Source: Ectopseudomonas composti
GTDB lineage: Bacteria > Pseudomonadota > Gammaproteobacteria > Pseudomonadales > Pseudomonadaceae
DNA: 64,000 nucleotides
Direction of reading: 5' to 3'
NCBI RefSeq assembly: GCF_001567565.1
Contig: NZ_LSSW01000029.1
Span: forward strand, 310,001-374,000
Part shown: positions 38,155 through 47,086 of the stretch, in pieces
How the letters are laid out: each line of letters starts with the position of its first letter
Numbering within the stretch: the first letter of the stretch is position 1
Position numbers and translations under genes: made by a program
The notes under the pieces: model-generated
Told to the model about the DNA's origin: nothing
The model's database searches: none
What the model saw: the letters and a program-made list of their open reading frames with translations, nothing else

Positions 38155-41033
38155 TGGCTGTCCAGGTGCAGGGTGGTGAGTACGCGGCCATCGGCTTCTG
38201 GTTCACCCAGGTTGGCATCGATCAGATAGACGCGTTCATCGTACAGCCCGCCTTGCTCAACCAGATAATCCTTGATCGTTGCAGCGCGTTGCTGGGCCAG
38301 TTGGCGCAGTAACAGCTTGCTCTTGGCCCAGGAGTCCAGCACGGCCTGGCGCATGTTCTGCAGGCGTTGCTCGCTGTCCAGCGCGGCCCATTCGGCGGGC
38401 GGTTGCTGCTTGAGACGGGTGCGATAGATGCCTTCGAGCAGGGCGGCCTGTTCGTCTGCGCTGACCGTCAGCTCGTCGGGGCTGGCCGGCACCTTGTCCC
38501 CGCGACGTTGCAGCACCTTGTACCAGGTTTCGCGGAATTCGCGTTGCAGGCGCTGTTCGGCCAGTAGCGGGCCGTCGGCACTTTGTGCGGCCCGGCCTTC
38601 CACTTCCAGGCGCAGGTTGGGACGCTCCTCCAGCGCTTTGGCCAGCGTGTCCAGCGCCTGGCGCGCGTCGCCTTGCAGCTCTGCAGAGCCGGCGCTGAAT
38701 GGCACGGTGCTGAGGTCGACATTGCTGCCGCCGACCAGCCCGGCGATGAACTTGAATGGCGCCTGTGCGGCGCGCAGCACCAGGTTGCGCAGGGTCTGCC
38801 AGACGATGGGCATGACGCTGAACTGTGGGTTGTTCAGGTCGCCCTGTACCGGCAGCTCGATGGAAATGCGTCCCTGGGTGTCCTTGAGCAGGGCCACCGC
38901 GAGGCGAATCGGCAGGTCCACGGCGTCCGGGCTGTCGACCCGCTCACCCAGCTGCAGGTTTTCCACCAGTACCTTGTTCTCGGCATTGAGCTGGCCTTTC
39001 TCGATGCGGTAGTGCAGGTCGAGGTTGAGGCGGCCCTTGCGGATACGGTAGCCGGCGAACTTGCCGGAGTAGGGGGTAATGGTGGTCAGCTCGACGTTCT
39101 TGAAGCTGGTGGCGATATCCAGGCTGTTGAGCGGATCGAAGGGCGTCAGCTGGCCTTTGATACTCATCGGTGCGTAGCGGTCGACCTTGCCCTTGATGTC
39201 GACGTTGGCCGCCTGCGGCTTCTGGTTGTCGAGCACGCCGATGCGGCCATTCATCTGCTGAATCGCGGTGGCGAAGCTGGGAGTCAGGCTGAAGTCGGCG
39301 AAGTTGGCCGAGCCGTCATTGATCGCCACGCCGCCGATGCGGATCGCCAGCGGCTTGCCCGCATCGGCCTCGCTCGGCTTTGGCGCCTCCGGCTGCGGCA
39401 CGACGAGTTCGCTGACGTTGGTGGTGAGATTCTCGTTGATCACGAAGCGTGCGTAAGGCTGGTCCAGTTCGACGCGGCCGATGGCCAGGCTTTCCCCGTG
39501 GCGATAGTCGAGACCCTCTACCCGAACCTGCTTCCAGCGTACGAAATCGCGCTCGTGCAGGGTGTCGAGGGTGTGCAACTGATCGATGTGCGCGCTGCCG
39601 GTAACATGCAGGGCCAGTGGCTCGGTGCTCTTGAGCTGCACGTCGAGGTCGCTGCCGAGCAGGCCGCTGCGCAGTTCGAGGTGTATGAAAGGACTCAGAT
39701 AGGCCTGCGCCAGGCGCAGGTCGATGTCTTGCGTGCTGACCTTGAGTTGAGCGCTGGTCGGGCTCAGTTGTACATTGCCGGCCGCCAGCAGCTTGCCTTG
39801 CTTGCCCAGGCCGCTATCGAGCCTCAGGTCGAAAGGCTTGTCGCCGAGGCTGTCGAAGTTCTTCAGATCGAGGTTCAGCGGGCCGACCTCCACGGCTACC
39901 TCCTGCTGCGGTACGCGGTCGGCCAGGTGAGCCTTGTAGTCACGCAGCTGCACATCCTGCAACAGCACCTGCCAGGGCTTGCTCTCGCTGCTCTGCTGCG
40001 GCGAGTCGGCCGTCTCGCGCTTGGCGCTTTCGGGCGTGCTGAACAGCTTCTGCCAGTCCAGCTGGCCGTCGGCCTCGCGCGCCGCCCAGGCTTCCAGCCC
40101 CTGGCTGCGCACCTGGCCGACCACCACCTGCTGCTTGGCCAGGTCGAGGCTGGTGTTGTCGATATCCAGGCGTTGCAGGCGTACCAGCGGTTTGCCTTGC
40201 GGATCATCGATGGCGAAGGGCGCCAACTGCACCTTGACCTTGCTCAGTTGCAGCTCGGTGCCACTGGACAGGTCAAGGTGGTAGTCGCTGCTGAGATCGA
40301 CCTGGCCTTCCTTGAGCACCAGCGGCAAGGCGTCCCGTACGTAGGGCCAGAAGGTGCTCAGGCGGCCATCGCTGATGCTCAGGCTGCCGCTGGAGGTGAT
40401 CGGTGTCAGGCTGACCTGACCGCGCCAATCGATCCGCGCACCGTAAGGGCCACTGGCGGTCATGGTCATTTCGGCATTGTCGCCGGCCAGGGTGCTGAGG
40501 TTGTGCAGGTCCAGGTCGAGCGCGTCGTAGGCGAACTCCACGGGCTCGCTCGGACGCAGGTCCTGGAAGCGCAGCGACTTCTCACGCAGGCGAATGCTGT
40601 CGATACGCAGCGGGAAGGGCTCGCTGTTCTCGGCCTTGGGTTCGGCCTGGCTTTCCGGTAGGCGGAACAGCTGGGTGAGGTTGAGCGTGCCGTCTTTGGC
40701 GAACAGTATTTCGCTGCGTGCCCCGTCGAGTTCGACGTCACTCAGGTGCAGGGCTCCGCTCCACAGGCTGTCGCTCTGCAGGTTGGCGTAGAGACGCTGG
40801 AAACTCAGTTGCTCCTGGCCACTCTCGCCGACACGCAGGCCCCACAGGCTCAGCTCGAGCGTGAAGGGGTTGAGCTGCACACGCTGCAGCGAGGCGGGCA
40901 CCGTGGCGTACTGCGCCAACTGCTGGTTGGCGATACGCAGGGCGATACCCGGCAGAATCAGAAAGCCGATCAGGCTGTAGAGAAATACGGTGATCAACAG
41001 CGCGCTCAGCGCGCGCTTCAGTCCTTTGGGCAT
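38151..41033 (-). CDS. DUF748-family envelope protein (AsmA-like)
   Basis: A 960-aa protein with one N-terminal membrane anchor (RALSALLITVFLYSLIGFLI) and a long periplasmic region. Repeated short beta-strand patterns (LDLHNLSTLAGDNAEMTMTA, PLNLDLKNFDSLGDKPFDLR, FKNVELTTITPYSGKFAGYR) resemble AsmA/TamB-like lipid-transfer or envelope proteins. The C-terminal region VPFSAGSAELQGDARQALDT resembles an OmpA-like fold. Function is not established; an envelope lipid role is inference only. It overlaps the first DUF2845 gene by 4 nt, so the three genes form one unit. Confidence 0.78.
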   Translation of the reverse strand: MPKGLKRALSALLITVFLYSLIGFLILPGIALRIANQQLAQYATVPASLQRVQLNPFTLELSLWGLRVGESGQEQLSFQRLYANLQSDSLWSGALHLSDVELDGARSEILFAKDGTLNLTQLFRLPESQAEPKAENSEPFPLRIDSIRLREKSLRFQDLRPSEPVEFAYDALDLDLHNLSTLAGDNAEMTMTASGPYGARIDWRGQVSLTPITSSGSLSISDGRLSTFWPYVRDALPLVLKEGQVDLSSDYHLDLSSGTELQLSKVKVQLAPFAIDDPQGKPLVRLQRLDIDNTSLDLAKQQVVVGQVRSQGLEAWAAREADGQLDWQKLFSTPESAKRETADSPQQSSESKPWQVLLQDVQLRDYKAHLADRVPQQEVAVEVGPLNLDLKNFDSLGDKPFDLRLDSGLGKQGKLLAAGNVQLSPTSAQLKVSTQDIDLRLAQAYLSPFIHLELRSGLLGSDLDVQLKSTEPLALHVTGSAHIDQLHTLDTLHERDFVRWKQVRVEGLDYRHGESLAIGRVELDQPYARFVINENLTTNVSELVVPQPEAPKPSEADAGKPLAIRIGGVAINDGSANFADFSLTPSFATAIQQMNGRIGVLDNQKPQAANVDIKGKVDRYAPMSIKGQLTPFDPLNSLDIATSFKNVELTTITPYSGKFAGYRIRKGRLNLDLHYRIEKGQLNAENKVLVENLQLGERVDSPDAVDLPIRLAVALLKDTQGRISIELPVQGDLNNPQFSVMPIVWQTLRNLVLRAAQAPFKFIAGLVGGSNVDLSTVPFSAGSAELQGDARQALDTLAKALEERPNLRLEVEGRAAQSADGPLLAEQRLQREFRETWYKVLQRRGDKVPASPDELTVSADEQAALLEGIYRTRLKQQPPAEWAALDSEQRLQNMRQAVLDSWAKSKLLLRQLAQQRAATIKDYLVEQGGLYDERVYLIDANLGEPEADGRVLTTLHLDSQ

Positions 41034-41135
41034 GGCTTGGCGTCATCTATCCAGACGAGGAGACGACTTGGAGTATGGCACGACGGTTCGGTTCCGGTGG
41101 TTATCGCCGCATTTGTATTGCGTGTTCGCCGTGCT

Positions 41136-42149
41136 TCACAGCTGCAGGATCAGGGTTTTCAACGGCGGCTTGCCGTCATGCGAGGGGAAGTCCGGCGCTG
41201 GAGCGATCACCTGGCAATCGCGCACCGGGCGGCCCAGTTTCTCGGCACAACGCAGCACCTGCGTGCGCCAGTCGCTCATCTCCACTTTGGCCAGGTTGTT
41301 GCAGCACACCAGTGTGCCACCCTCGGCAGTGGCCAGCAGAGCTGGCTTGAGCAGGCTCTGGTAGTCGCGCAGTAGGTCGACCGTGCCAAAGGCGCTCTTG
41401 GCCCAGGCCGGCGGGTCGAGGAAAACCAGATCGAACTGGCGTGGTTGCAGGCGCGGATAGCTCGGCAGCTTCTGCCCGCGACGGCTGCTGATCGGCAGCC
41501 CGGCGAACTGGCGGATGGCCGGGAAGTAGTCGGACTGGATGAACTGCATGGCGGGTAGCTCGGGGTTGAGCGTGCCGTTCTCGCGGCCGACTGCCAGGTT
41601 GCCCTCGGCGAAGTCCAGGTTGACCACTTCGCGAGCACCACCGGCGGCAGCGCTCAGACCGACACCGCAGGTGTAGGCGAACAGGTTGAGCACGGATTTG
41701 CCGGCGCTGTTGGCCTTGACCCAGCCTCGTGCGTTGCGCAGGTCGAGAAACAGCAGAGGGTCCTGGCCCGCATGACGGCCGCGCACGCGGTAATTCAGCC
41801 CCCACTCATGAGCGATCAGATCCTCCAGCGCCGCGTCCGTAGGCTGGAACAGTGTCGGGTCGCGGTCGATGCGCGAGTTGCCTTTGGAGCGATCGTTGTA
41901 GACCAGCAGCGTCTGGCCGAGGTGGCCCTCGACGATCTCGCTCAGACTTTGCAGGTCTTCGGGCGGTAGCGGCTGATGAAAGCTCTGCACCAGCAGCTGC
42001 GCACCGTAACGGTCGACGGTCAGACCTGGCGCGCCTTCCTGGCTGCCATGGAACAGGCGGTAGCAGTCGGTGCCCTGGGCATGCAGCTCGGCGAGCAGGT
42101 TTTCACGGGCGGCAAGGGCGGCGCGCAGCGCCTGGTCAAGAGAAGGCAT
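41136..42149 (-). CDS. class I SAM-dependent methyltransferase (RlmI-like)
   Basis: A 337-aa predicted rRNA methyltransferase of the RlmI/RlmK-like group. The N-terminal part contains YRLFHGSQEGAPGLTVDRYG and VRGRHAGQDPLLFLDLRNAR; the SAM motif is VLNLFAYTCGVGLSAAAGGA, and FDLVFLDPPAWAKSAFG is the catalytic DPP loop. A later CCNNLAK segment is also present. The target nucleotide cannot be told from the sequence. It lies between the DUF748 unit and the DUF2236 gene, same strand, with ordinary spacers. Confidence 0.82.
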   Translation of the reverse strand: MPSLDQALRAALAARENLLAELHAQGTDCYRLFHGSQEGAPGLTVDRYGAQLLVQSFHQPLPPEDLQSLSEIVEGHLGQTLLVYNDRSKGNSRIDRDPTLFQPTDAALEDLIAHEWGLNYRVRGRHAGQDPLLFLDLRNARGWVKANSAGKSVLNLFAYTCGVGLSAAAGGAREVVNLDFAEGNLAVGRENGTLNPELPAMQFIQSDYFPAIRQFAGLPISSRRGQKLPSYPRLQPRQFDLVFLDPPAWAKSAFGTVDLLRDYQSLLKPALLATAEGGTLVCCNNLAKVEMSDWRTQVLRCAEKLGRPVRDCQVIAPAPDFPSHDGKPPLKTLILQL

Positions 42150-42306
42150 GCGCGGCGTCTCGGAGGAGGGAGGGCCGGCAGTTTATCAAGAAAACAGCCG
42201 GCTTCCTCTGCCGGGCGAAGCCTGCGCGCCATGAGGGGGCTGCGCTGGTGACCGTCGCCCAGTCTCGCCACAAGCTGGGGCCGGTGTCAGCTCGCTGCTG
42301 CGCGCT

Positions 42307-43173
42307 CTACCGTACCAGTCGGCGCTGAGCGCGTTGCGCGGCACTGTTACGAATCGCCCAGCGCAGCAGGGTGGCGGTGCGCTGCACGCTGCTGCGGATC
42401 AGCGGGCGGCGCCAGGCGGGTTGCCGTTCGCCGAGCAGGTCGCTGGCCCAGTCCGGCAGCAGATCGACGCCCGCCTGCATCATCAGCTTGCCAAAGGGCT
42501 TGGCGAGAATGCTGGGTACCGGCGCGGCATGCAGCAGCCGCACCACTTCGCGGGTGCGCTCATCGCAGAGCAGCTGCGGGCGCATGCGTTCGAGGTAGGC
42601 GCTGATGGCCTGGCGCGATTTGGGCACGTCCTGGGCGCCCAGGCGTTCGGCGATCAGCGCCACCTCGCGGTAGTAGCGATCCTGCTCGGTGACAGCTAGC
42701 TGCGGATTGACGTAACGCAGGTAGCCGGCGAGGAACTGGCTGACCTCGGAGACGTGTACCCAGGTCAGCAAATGTGGATCGCTGGCGGCGTAGGGGCGAC
42801 CGTCCGGCGCGCTGCCGACCACCTGCAGGTGAATGGTGCGCACCTTGTCGATCAACTGTTCGGCGTCGTGCTGGCCGCCATAGGTGGTGCCGGCGATGAA
42901 CAGGCTGGTGCGGCGCAGGCGCCCGATCATGTCCTGGCGGAAGGTGGAGTGATCCCACACACCGGCCAGGGCCAGCGGATGGAGCATCTGCAGCAGCAGG
43001 GCGGAGACGCCGCCGACCATCATCGCGGTAAAGTCGGCGTGCACTTCCCAGACCATCGACTCGGGGCCGAACAGACCCGCGTCGCCACGCGGCTGGTCGA
43101 GGTCGAGCACACCCAGCGAGGCGCCGGTAAGGCTGTGCACCTGTTTTTCAATCTGACGACGTAGGCTTTCCAT
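42307..43173 (-). CDS. DUF2236 / MpaB-type oxygenase-family protein
   Basis: A 288-aa protein of the DUF2236 family, related to fungal MpaB and latex-clearing (Lcp) oxygenases, which bind b-type haem. The family start is present: FGPESMVWEVHADFTAMMVG, LLLQMLHPLALAGVWDHSTF, with candidate haem-ligand histidines. The rest (LTWVHVSEVSQFLAGYLRYV, YYREVALIAERLG) is typical. The substrate is unknown. ATG 43173 is preferred over TTG 43209, but neither has a clear Shine-Dalgarno. Downstream of acs on the same strand, separated by a hairpin. Confidence 0.75.
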   Translation of the reverse strand: MESLRRQIEKQVHSLTGASLGVLDLDQPRGDAGLFGPESMVWEVHADFTAMMVGGVSALLLQMLHPLALAGVWDHSTFRQDMIGRLRRTSLFIAGTTYGGQHDAEQLIDKVRTIHLQVVGSAPDGRPYAASDPHLLTWVHVSEVSQFLAGYLRYVNPQLAVTEQDRYYREVALIAERLGAQDVPKSRQAISAYLERMRPQLLCDERTREVVRLLHAAPVPSILAKPFGKLMMQAGVDLLPDWASDLLGERQPAWRRPLIRSSVQRTATLLRWAIRNSAAQRAQRRLVR

Positions 43174-43217
43174 GGCGCGCAGTGTCGGCGCTTGGCTGGC
43201 CCAAGGCAAGATGCCGC

Positions 43218-43241
43218 ATTGCCCCGCAGGTGCGGGGCAAT
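43218..43241 (-). terminator. acs terminator hairpin
   Basis: ATTGCCCCGCA, loop GG, TGCGGGGCAAT: an 11-bp perfect stem just beyond the acs stop. It lacks a T run. Confidence 0.65.
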
Positions 43242-43252
43242 GGGCGTGCGGT

Positions 43253-45190
43253 TCAGCGGTTCAGACGCTGCTCGATCAGGCTGTCGACCACGCTGGGGTC
43301 GGCCAGGGTGGAGGTGTCGCCCATGTTCTCCAGTTCGTTGCAGGCGATCTTGCGCAGGATGCGGCGCATGATCTTGCCCGAACGGGTCTTGGGCAGGCCC
43401 GGGGCCCACTGGATCAGCTCCGGCTTGGCGAAGCTGCCGATCTCCTTGCCGACCAGGCTCAGCAGGTCCTTCTTCAGTTCCTCCGAAGGCTCCTGGCCGT
43501 TCATCAGGGTGACGTAGGCGTAGATGCCCTGGCCCTTCACATCGTGCGGGTAGCCGACCACCGCTGCCTCGGCCACGGCATCGTGTAGCACCAGGGCGCT
43601 TTCCACCTCGGCGGTGCCGATGCGGTGGCCGGAGACGTTGATCACGTCGTCCACGCGCCCGGTGATCCAGTAGTAGCCATCCTCGTCGCGACGCGCGCCG
43701 TCGCCGGTGAAGTAATAGCCGGGGTAGGGCTTGAAGTAGGTGTCGACCATGCGCTGGTGGTCGCCATAGACGCTGCGGATCTGGCTCGGCCAGCTCGCCT
43801 TGATCGCCAGCACGCCGTTGCCTGGGCCGTCGATCTCCTTGCCCTGCTCATCGAGCAGCACCGGCTGTACGCCGAAGAAGGGGCGCGTGGCCGAGCCCGG
43901 CTTGAGGTCGGTGGCGCCGGGTAGCGGGGTGATCAGGATGGAGCCGGTTTCGGTCTGCCACCAGGTGTCGACGATGGGGCAGCGCGTTTCGCCGACTACA
44001 TGGAAGTACCATTCCCAGGCTTCCGGGTTGATCGGCTCGCCCACCGTGCCGAGCAGGCGCAGGCTGCTGCGCGAGGTGGCCTTGACCGGTGCTTCGCCTT
44101 CACGCATCAGCGCGCGCAGGGCGGTCGGCGCGGTGTAGAAGGTGTTGACCTGGTGCTTGTCGATCACCTGCCAGAAACGCGAGGCGTCCGGGTAGTTCGG
44201 TACGCCCTCGAACATCAGGGTAGTGGCGGCGTTGGCCAGCGGGCCGTAGACGATGTAGCTGTGCCCGGTGACCCAGCCGACATCGGCGGTGCACCAGTAG
44301 ATGTCGCCCTCGTGGTAATCGAACACGTACTTGTGGGTCATCGCTGCGCCGAGCAGGTAACCGCCGGTGGTGTGCAGCACGCCCTTGGGTTTGCCGGTGC
44401 TGCCCGAGGTGTAGAGGATGAACAGCGGGTCTTCGGCGTCCATCGGCTCGGCCGGGCAGTCGGCCTCGACGTCCTTGAGCGCCTGGTGATACCAGAGGTC
44501 ACGGCCCTCGACCCAGGCCACATCGCCCTGGGTGCGCTCGACCACCACCACGGTGGAGACGTCCGGGCAACTCTGCAGCGCCTTGTCGACGTTGGCCTTC
44601 AGCGGGATGTACTTGCCGCCGCGTACACCTTCGTCGGCGGTGATCACCGCGCGGCAGTCCGCATCGAGGATGCGATCACGCAACGCGTCCGGGGAGAAAC
44701 CGCCGAACACCACCGAATGCACAGCGCCGATGCGCGCGCAGGCGAGCATGGCGTAGGCCGCCTCGGGGATCATCGGCATGTAGATGCACACCCGGTCACC
44801 CTTCTTCACGCCACGGCTTTTCAGCACGTTGGCCAGGCGGCTGACGTTGTGGTGCAACTTGTTGTAGGTGATGTGCGCCGACTCGGCGGGGTTGTCGCCT
44901 TCCCAGATGATGGCGACCTGTTCACCGCGCTTTTCCAGATGGCGGTCGATGCAGTTGTAGGCGACGTTGAGCTGGCCGCCCTTGAACCATTCGGCATGGC
45001 CCTGCTTCAGGTCGCTGCTGTGCACCTGATCCCAGGGCTTGAACCAGTGAAGAAAGGCCTTGGCCTGCTCGGCCCAGAAGGTTTCTGGCTGTTCGACGGA
45101 CTGCTGATAGAGGCGCAGGTAGGCGTCGTTGTCCAGGTGTGCACGCTGGCGCACCGCATCGGGCACGGGATGGCGAGTGATCTCGAACAT
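43253..45190 (-). CDS. acs: acetyl-CoA synthetase
   Basis: AMP-forming acetate:CoA ligase, 645 aa. Motifs: YTSGSTGKPKGVLHTTGGYL (P-loop-like A3), WWQTETGSILITPLPGA (A5), YYFTGDGARRDEDGYYWITG (A7) and the acetylatable lysine in PKTRSGKIMRRILRKIA near the C-terminus. ATG 45190 (MFEITRHPVPDAVRQR) has AAGGA 8 nt upstream. Its leader has A/C-rich stretches (ACACACAATTACAAGG) weaker than the lldP CA motif. Acetate use is commonly under CbrAB/Crc-type control, but no direct evidence is visible here. Confidence 0.97.
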   Translation of the reverse strand: MFEITRHPVPDAVRQRAHLDNDAYLRLYQQSVEQPETFWAEQAKAFLHWFKPWDQVHSSDLKQGHAEWFKGGQLNVAYNCIDRHLEKRGEQVAIIWEGDNPAESAHITYNKLHHNVSRLANVLKSRGVKKGDRVCIYMPMIPEAAYAMLACARIGAVHSVVFGGFSPDALRDRILDADCRAVITADEGVRGGKYIPLKANVDKALQSCPDVSTVVVVERTQGDVAWVEGRDLWYHQALKDVEADCPAEPMDAEDPLFILYTSGSTGKPKGVLHTTGGYLLGAAMTHKYVFDYHEGDIYWCTADVGWVTGHSYIVYGPLANAATTLMFEGVPNYPDASRFWQVIDKHQVNTFYTAPTALRALMREGEAPVKATSRSSLRLLGTVGEPINPEAWEWYFHVVGETRCPIVDTWWQTETGSILITPLPGATDLKPGSATRPFFGVQPVLLDEQGKEIDGPGNGVLAIKASWPSQIRSVYGDHQRMVDTYFKPYPGYYFTGDGARRDEDGYYWITGRVDDVINVSGHRIGTAEVESALVLHDAVAEAAVVGYPHDVKGQGIYAYVTLMNGQEPSEELKKDLLSLVGKEIGSFAKPELIQWAPGLPKTRSGKIMRRILRKIACNELENMGDTSTLADPSVVDSLIEQRLNR

Positions 45191-45298
45191 GGCGGGGTCC
45201 TTGTAATTGTGTGTCCGCAACAACCACAAGGGTGCACCCAAGCAGGCGCTTGGTTCAAGGGCCGATGTTCGAGGGCAAGACTGCTGAGGGTCGTCAAC

Positions 45299-45325
45299 GC
45301 TGCCCGGCGCTTGGCGCCGGGCAGC
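45299..45325 (-). terminator. pgi terminator hairpin
   Basis: GCTGCCCGGCGC, loop TTG, GCGCCGGGCAGC: a 12-bp stem just beyond the pgi stop codon; no clear T run. Confidence 0.65.
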
Positions 45326-45341
45326 GGCGGAAGGGGTTGGC

Positions 45342-47006
45342 TCAGCCGCGATGATGTTCGCGGAAATGTTCGATCAGACCCTGGGTCGAGGCGTCCGATG
45401 CGCCGCTCTCGATCTGGCCGGTGAGGCGCTGATAGACCTCCTTGCCCATCTCCTTGCCCAGCTCCACGCCCCACTGGTCGAAGGCATTGATGCCCCAGAT
45501 GGCGCTCTGCACGAAGACCTTGTGCTCGTACAGCGCCACCAGTGCGCCCAGCTCGAAGGGGGCGATGCGATTCATCACCAGGATGTTGCTCGGACGGTTG
45601 CCGGGGATCACCTTGTGCGGCGCCAGGCGCTGCACTTCGGCTTCGCTCAGGCCCTTGCCACGCAGCTCGGCTTCGGCCTCTTCGCGCGTTTTGCCCTGCA
45701 TCAGGGCCTGGGCCTGCGACAGGCAGTTGGCGAACAGCCACTGGTGATGGTCGGACAGCGGGTTGTAGCTGTTGACCGGCACGATGAAGTCCGCCGGCAC
45801 CAGCAGGCGGCCCTGGTGCAGCAGCTGATGGTAGGCGTGCTGGCCGTTGCAGCCGACGCCACCCCAGATGATCGGCCCCGTGGCGATGTCCAGTGCGCTG
45901 CCATCCTGGCGCACGCTCTTGCCGTTGGACTCCATGTCCAGCTGTTGCAGGTGCTTGGTGAAGTTACGCAGGTAGTGATCGTAGGGCAGGATGGCGTGGC
46001 TCTGCGCGCCCCAGAAATTGGTGTACCAGATGCCCAGCAGGGCCATCAGCACCGGCATGTTCTCGGCCAGTGGCGCCTGGGTGAAGTGCTGGTCCATGGC
46101 GTATGCGCCGGCCAGCAGTTCCTTGAAGTTGGACACGCCGATGGCCAGGGCAATCGGCAGGCCAATGGCCGACCACAGCGAGTAGCGCCCACCGACCCAG
46201 TCCCACATGGGGAAGATGTTCTCTTCGCCGATACCGAATTCGATCGCCGCCTTGCGGTTGCTGGTCACTGCGATGAAGTGGCGGTGCAGCTCCTCTTCCG
46301 GGCCGCCCATGGCCAGGTACCAGTCGCGCGCGGCCAGGGTGTTCTTCAGGGTTTCCAGGGTGCCGAAGGACTTGCTGGAGACGATGAACAGCGTGGTTTC
46401 CGGGTCCAGGCGGGCCGTCAGCTCGCGGAATTCGCTGCCGTCGATATTGGCCAGGTAGTGGCAGCGTACGCCGCGCTGGGTGAACGGGCGCAGCGCTTCG
46501 GAAACCAGTTGCGGGCCAAGGAACGAGCCACCGATGCCGATGTTCACCACTTCCTTGATTGGCTTCTCGCTGTAGCCACGCCACAGGCCGCTGTGAATGC
46601 GGCTGACCAGTTCGGTGACCTGGTTCAGGACGCGGTGTACCTCGGGGATGAGGTCCTTGCCATCGACCAGCAGACGACGGCCGATCGGACTGCGCAGGGC
46701 CGTGTGCAGCGCCGCGCGGCCCTCTGAGGCGTTGACCTGCTCGCCGCTGTACAGGGCTGCGATGGACTCGTGCAGGCGGGCCTGTTCGGCCAGTTGAATC
46801 AGCAGCTCGAGGCCGCGTTCATCGATCAGGTTCTTCGAGTAGTCCAGCAGCAGACCGCAGCTGTCGAGGGAAAAACGCTGGAAGCGGCGTGCGTCCGCGG
46901 CGAAGGCCTCGCGCATGCTGAAACCGGCCATCTCGGCACGATGTTGCTGCAGGGCCTGCCAAGCGGGCAGGGTGGTGACGTCTTGAGGCTGCTGGTAGTA
47001 GGCCAT
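45342..47006 (-). CDS. pgi: glucose-6-phosphate isomerase
   Basis: Interconverts glucose-6-P and fructose-6-P; 554 aa. PGI signatures are VNIGIGGSFLGPQLVSEALR, FIVSSKSFGTLETLKNTLAA, VGGRYSLWSAIGLPIALAIG (the GGRxS motif), and the C-terminal GINAFDQWGVELGKEMGKEV with catalytic lysine. ATG 47006 (MAYYQQPQDVTTLP) has AGGAG 6 nt upstream; the frame extends upstream, but that part overlaps the panC terminator and is not family-like. Lies downstream of panBC without a panD between. Confidence 0.97.
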   Translation of the reverse strand: MAYYQQPQDVTTLPAWQALQQHRAEMAGFSMREAFAADARRFQRFSLDSCGLLLDYSKNLIDERGLELLIQLAEQARLHESIAALYSGEQVNASEGRAALHTALRSPIGRRLLVDGKDLIPEVHRVLNQVTELVSRIHSGLWRGYSEKPIKEVVNIGIGGSFLGPQLVSEALRPFTQRGVRCHYLANIDGSEFRELTARLDPETTLFIVSSKSFGTLETLKNTLAARDWYLAMGGPEEELHRHFIAVTSNRKAAIEFGIGEENIFPMWDWVGGRYSLWSAIGLPIALAIGVSNFKELLAGAYAMDQHFTQAPLAENMPVLMALLGIWYTNFWGAQSHAILPYDHYLRNFTKHLQQLDMESNGKSVRQDGSALDIATGPIIWGGVGCNGQHAYHQLLHQGRLLVPADFIVPVNSYNPLSDHHQWLFANCLSQAQALMQGKTREEAEAELRGKGLSEAEVQRLAPHKVIPGNRPSNILVMNRIAPFELGALVALYEHKVFVQSAIWGINAFDQWGVELGKEMGKEVYQRLTGQIESGASDASTQGLIEHFREHHRG

Positions 47007-47030
47007 TGGAGCTCCTGATCCACAAAAGCA

Positions 47031-47056
47031 AAAGGCCCGGGTTGATCCGGGCCTTT
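47031..47056 (-). terminator. panBC terminator
   Basis: AAAGGCCCGG, loop ATCAAC on the minus strand, CCGGGCCTTT, then TGCTTTTG: an intrinsic terminator between panC and pgi. Confidence 0.85.
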
Positions 47057-47086
47057 GAGAGTGTAACCGCCTGCGTTCGGGCACAG

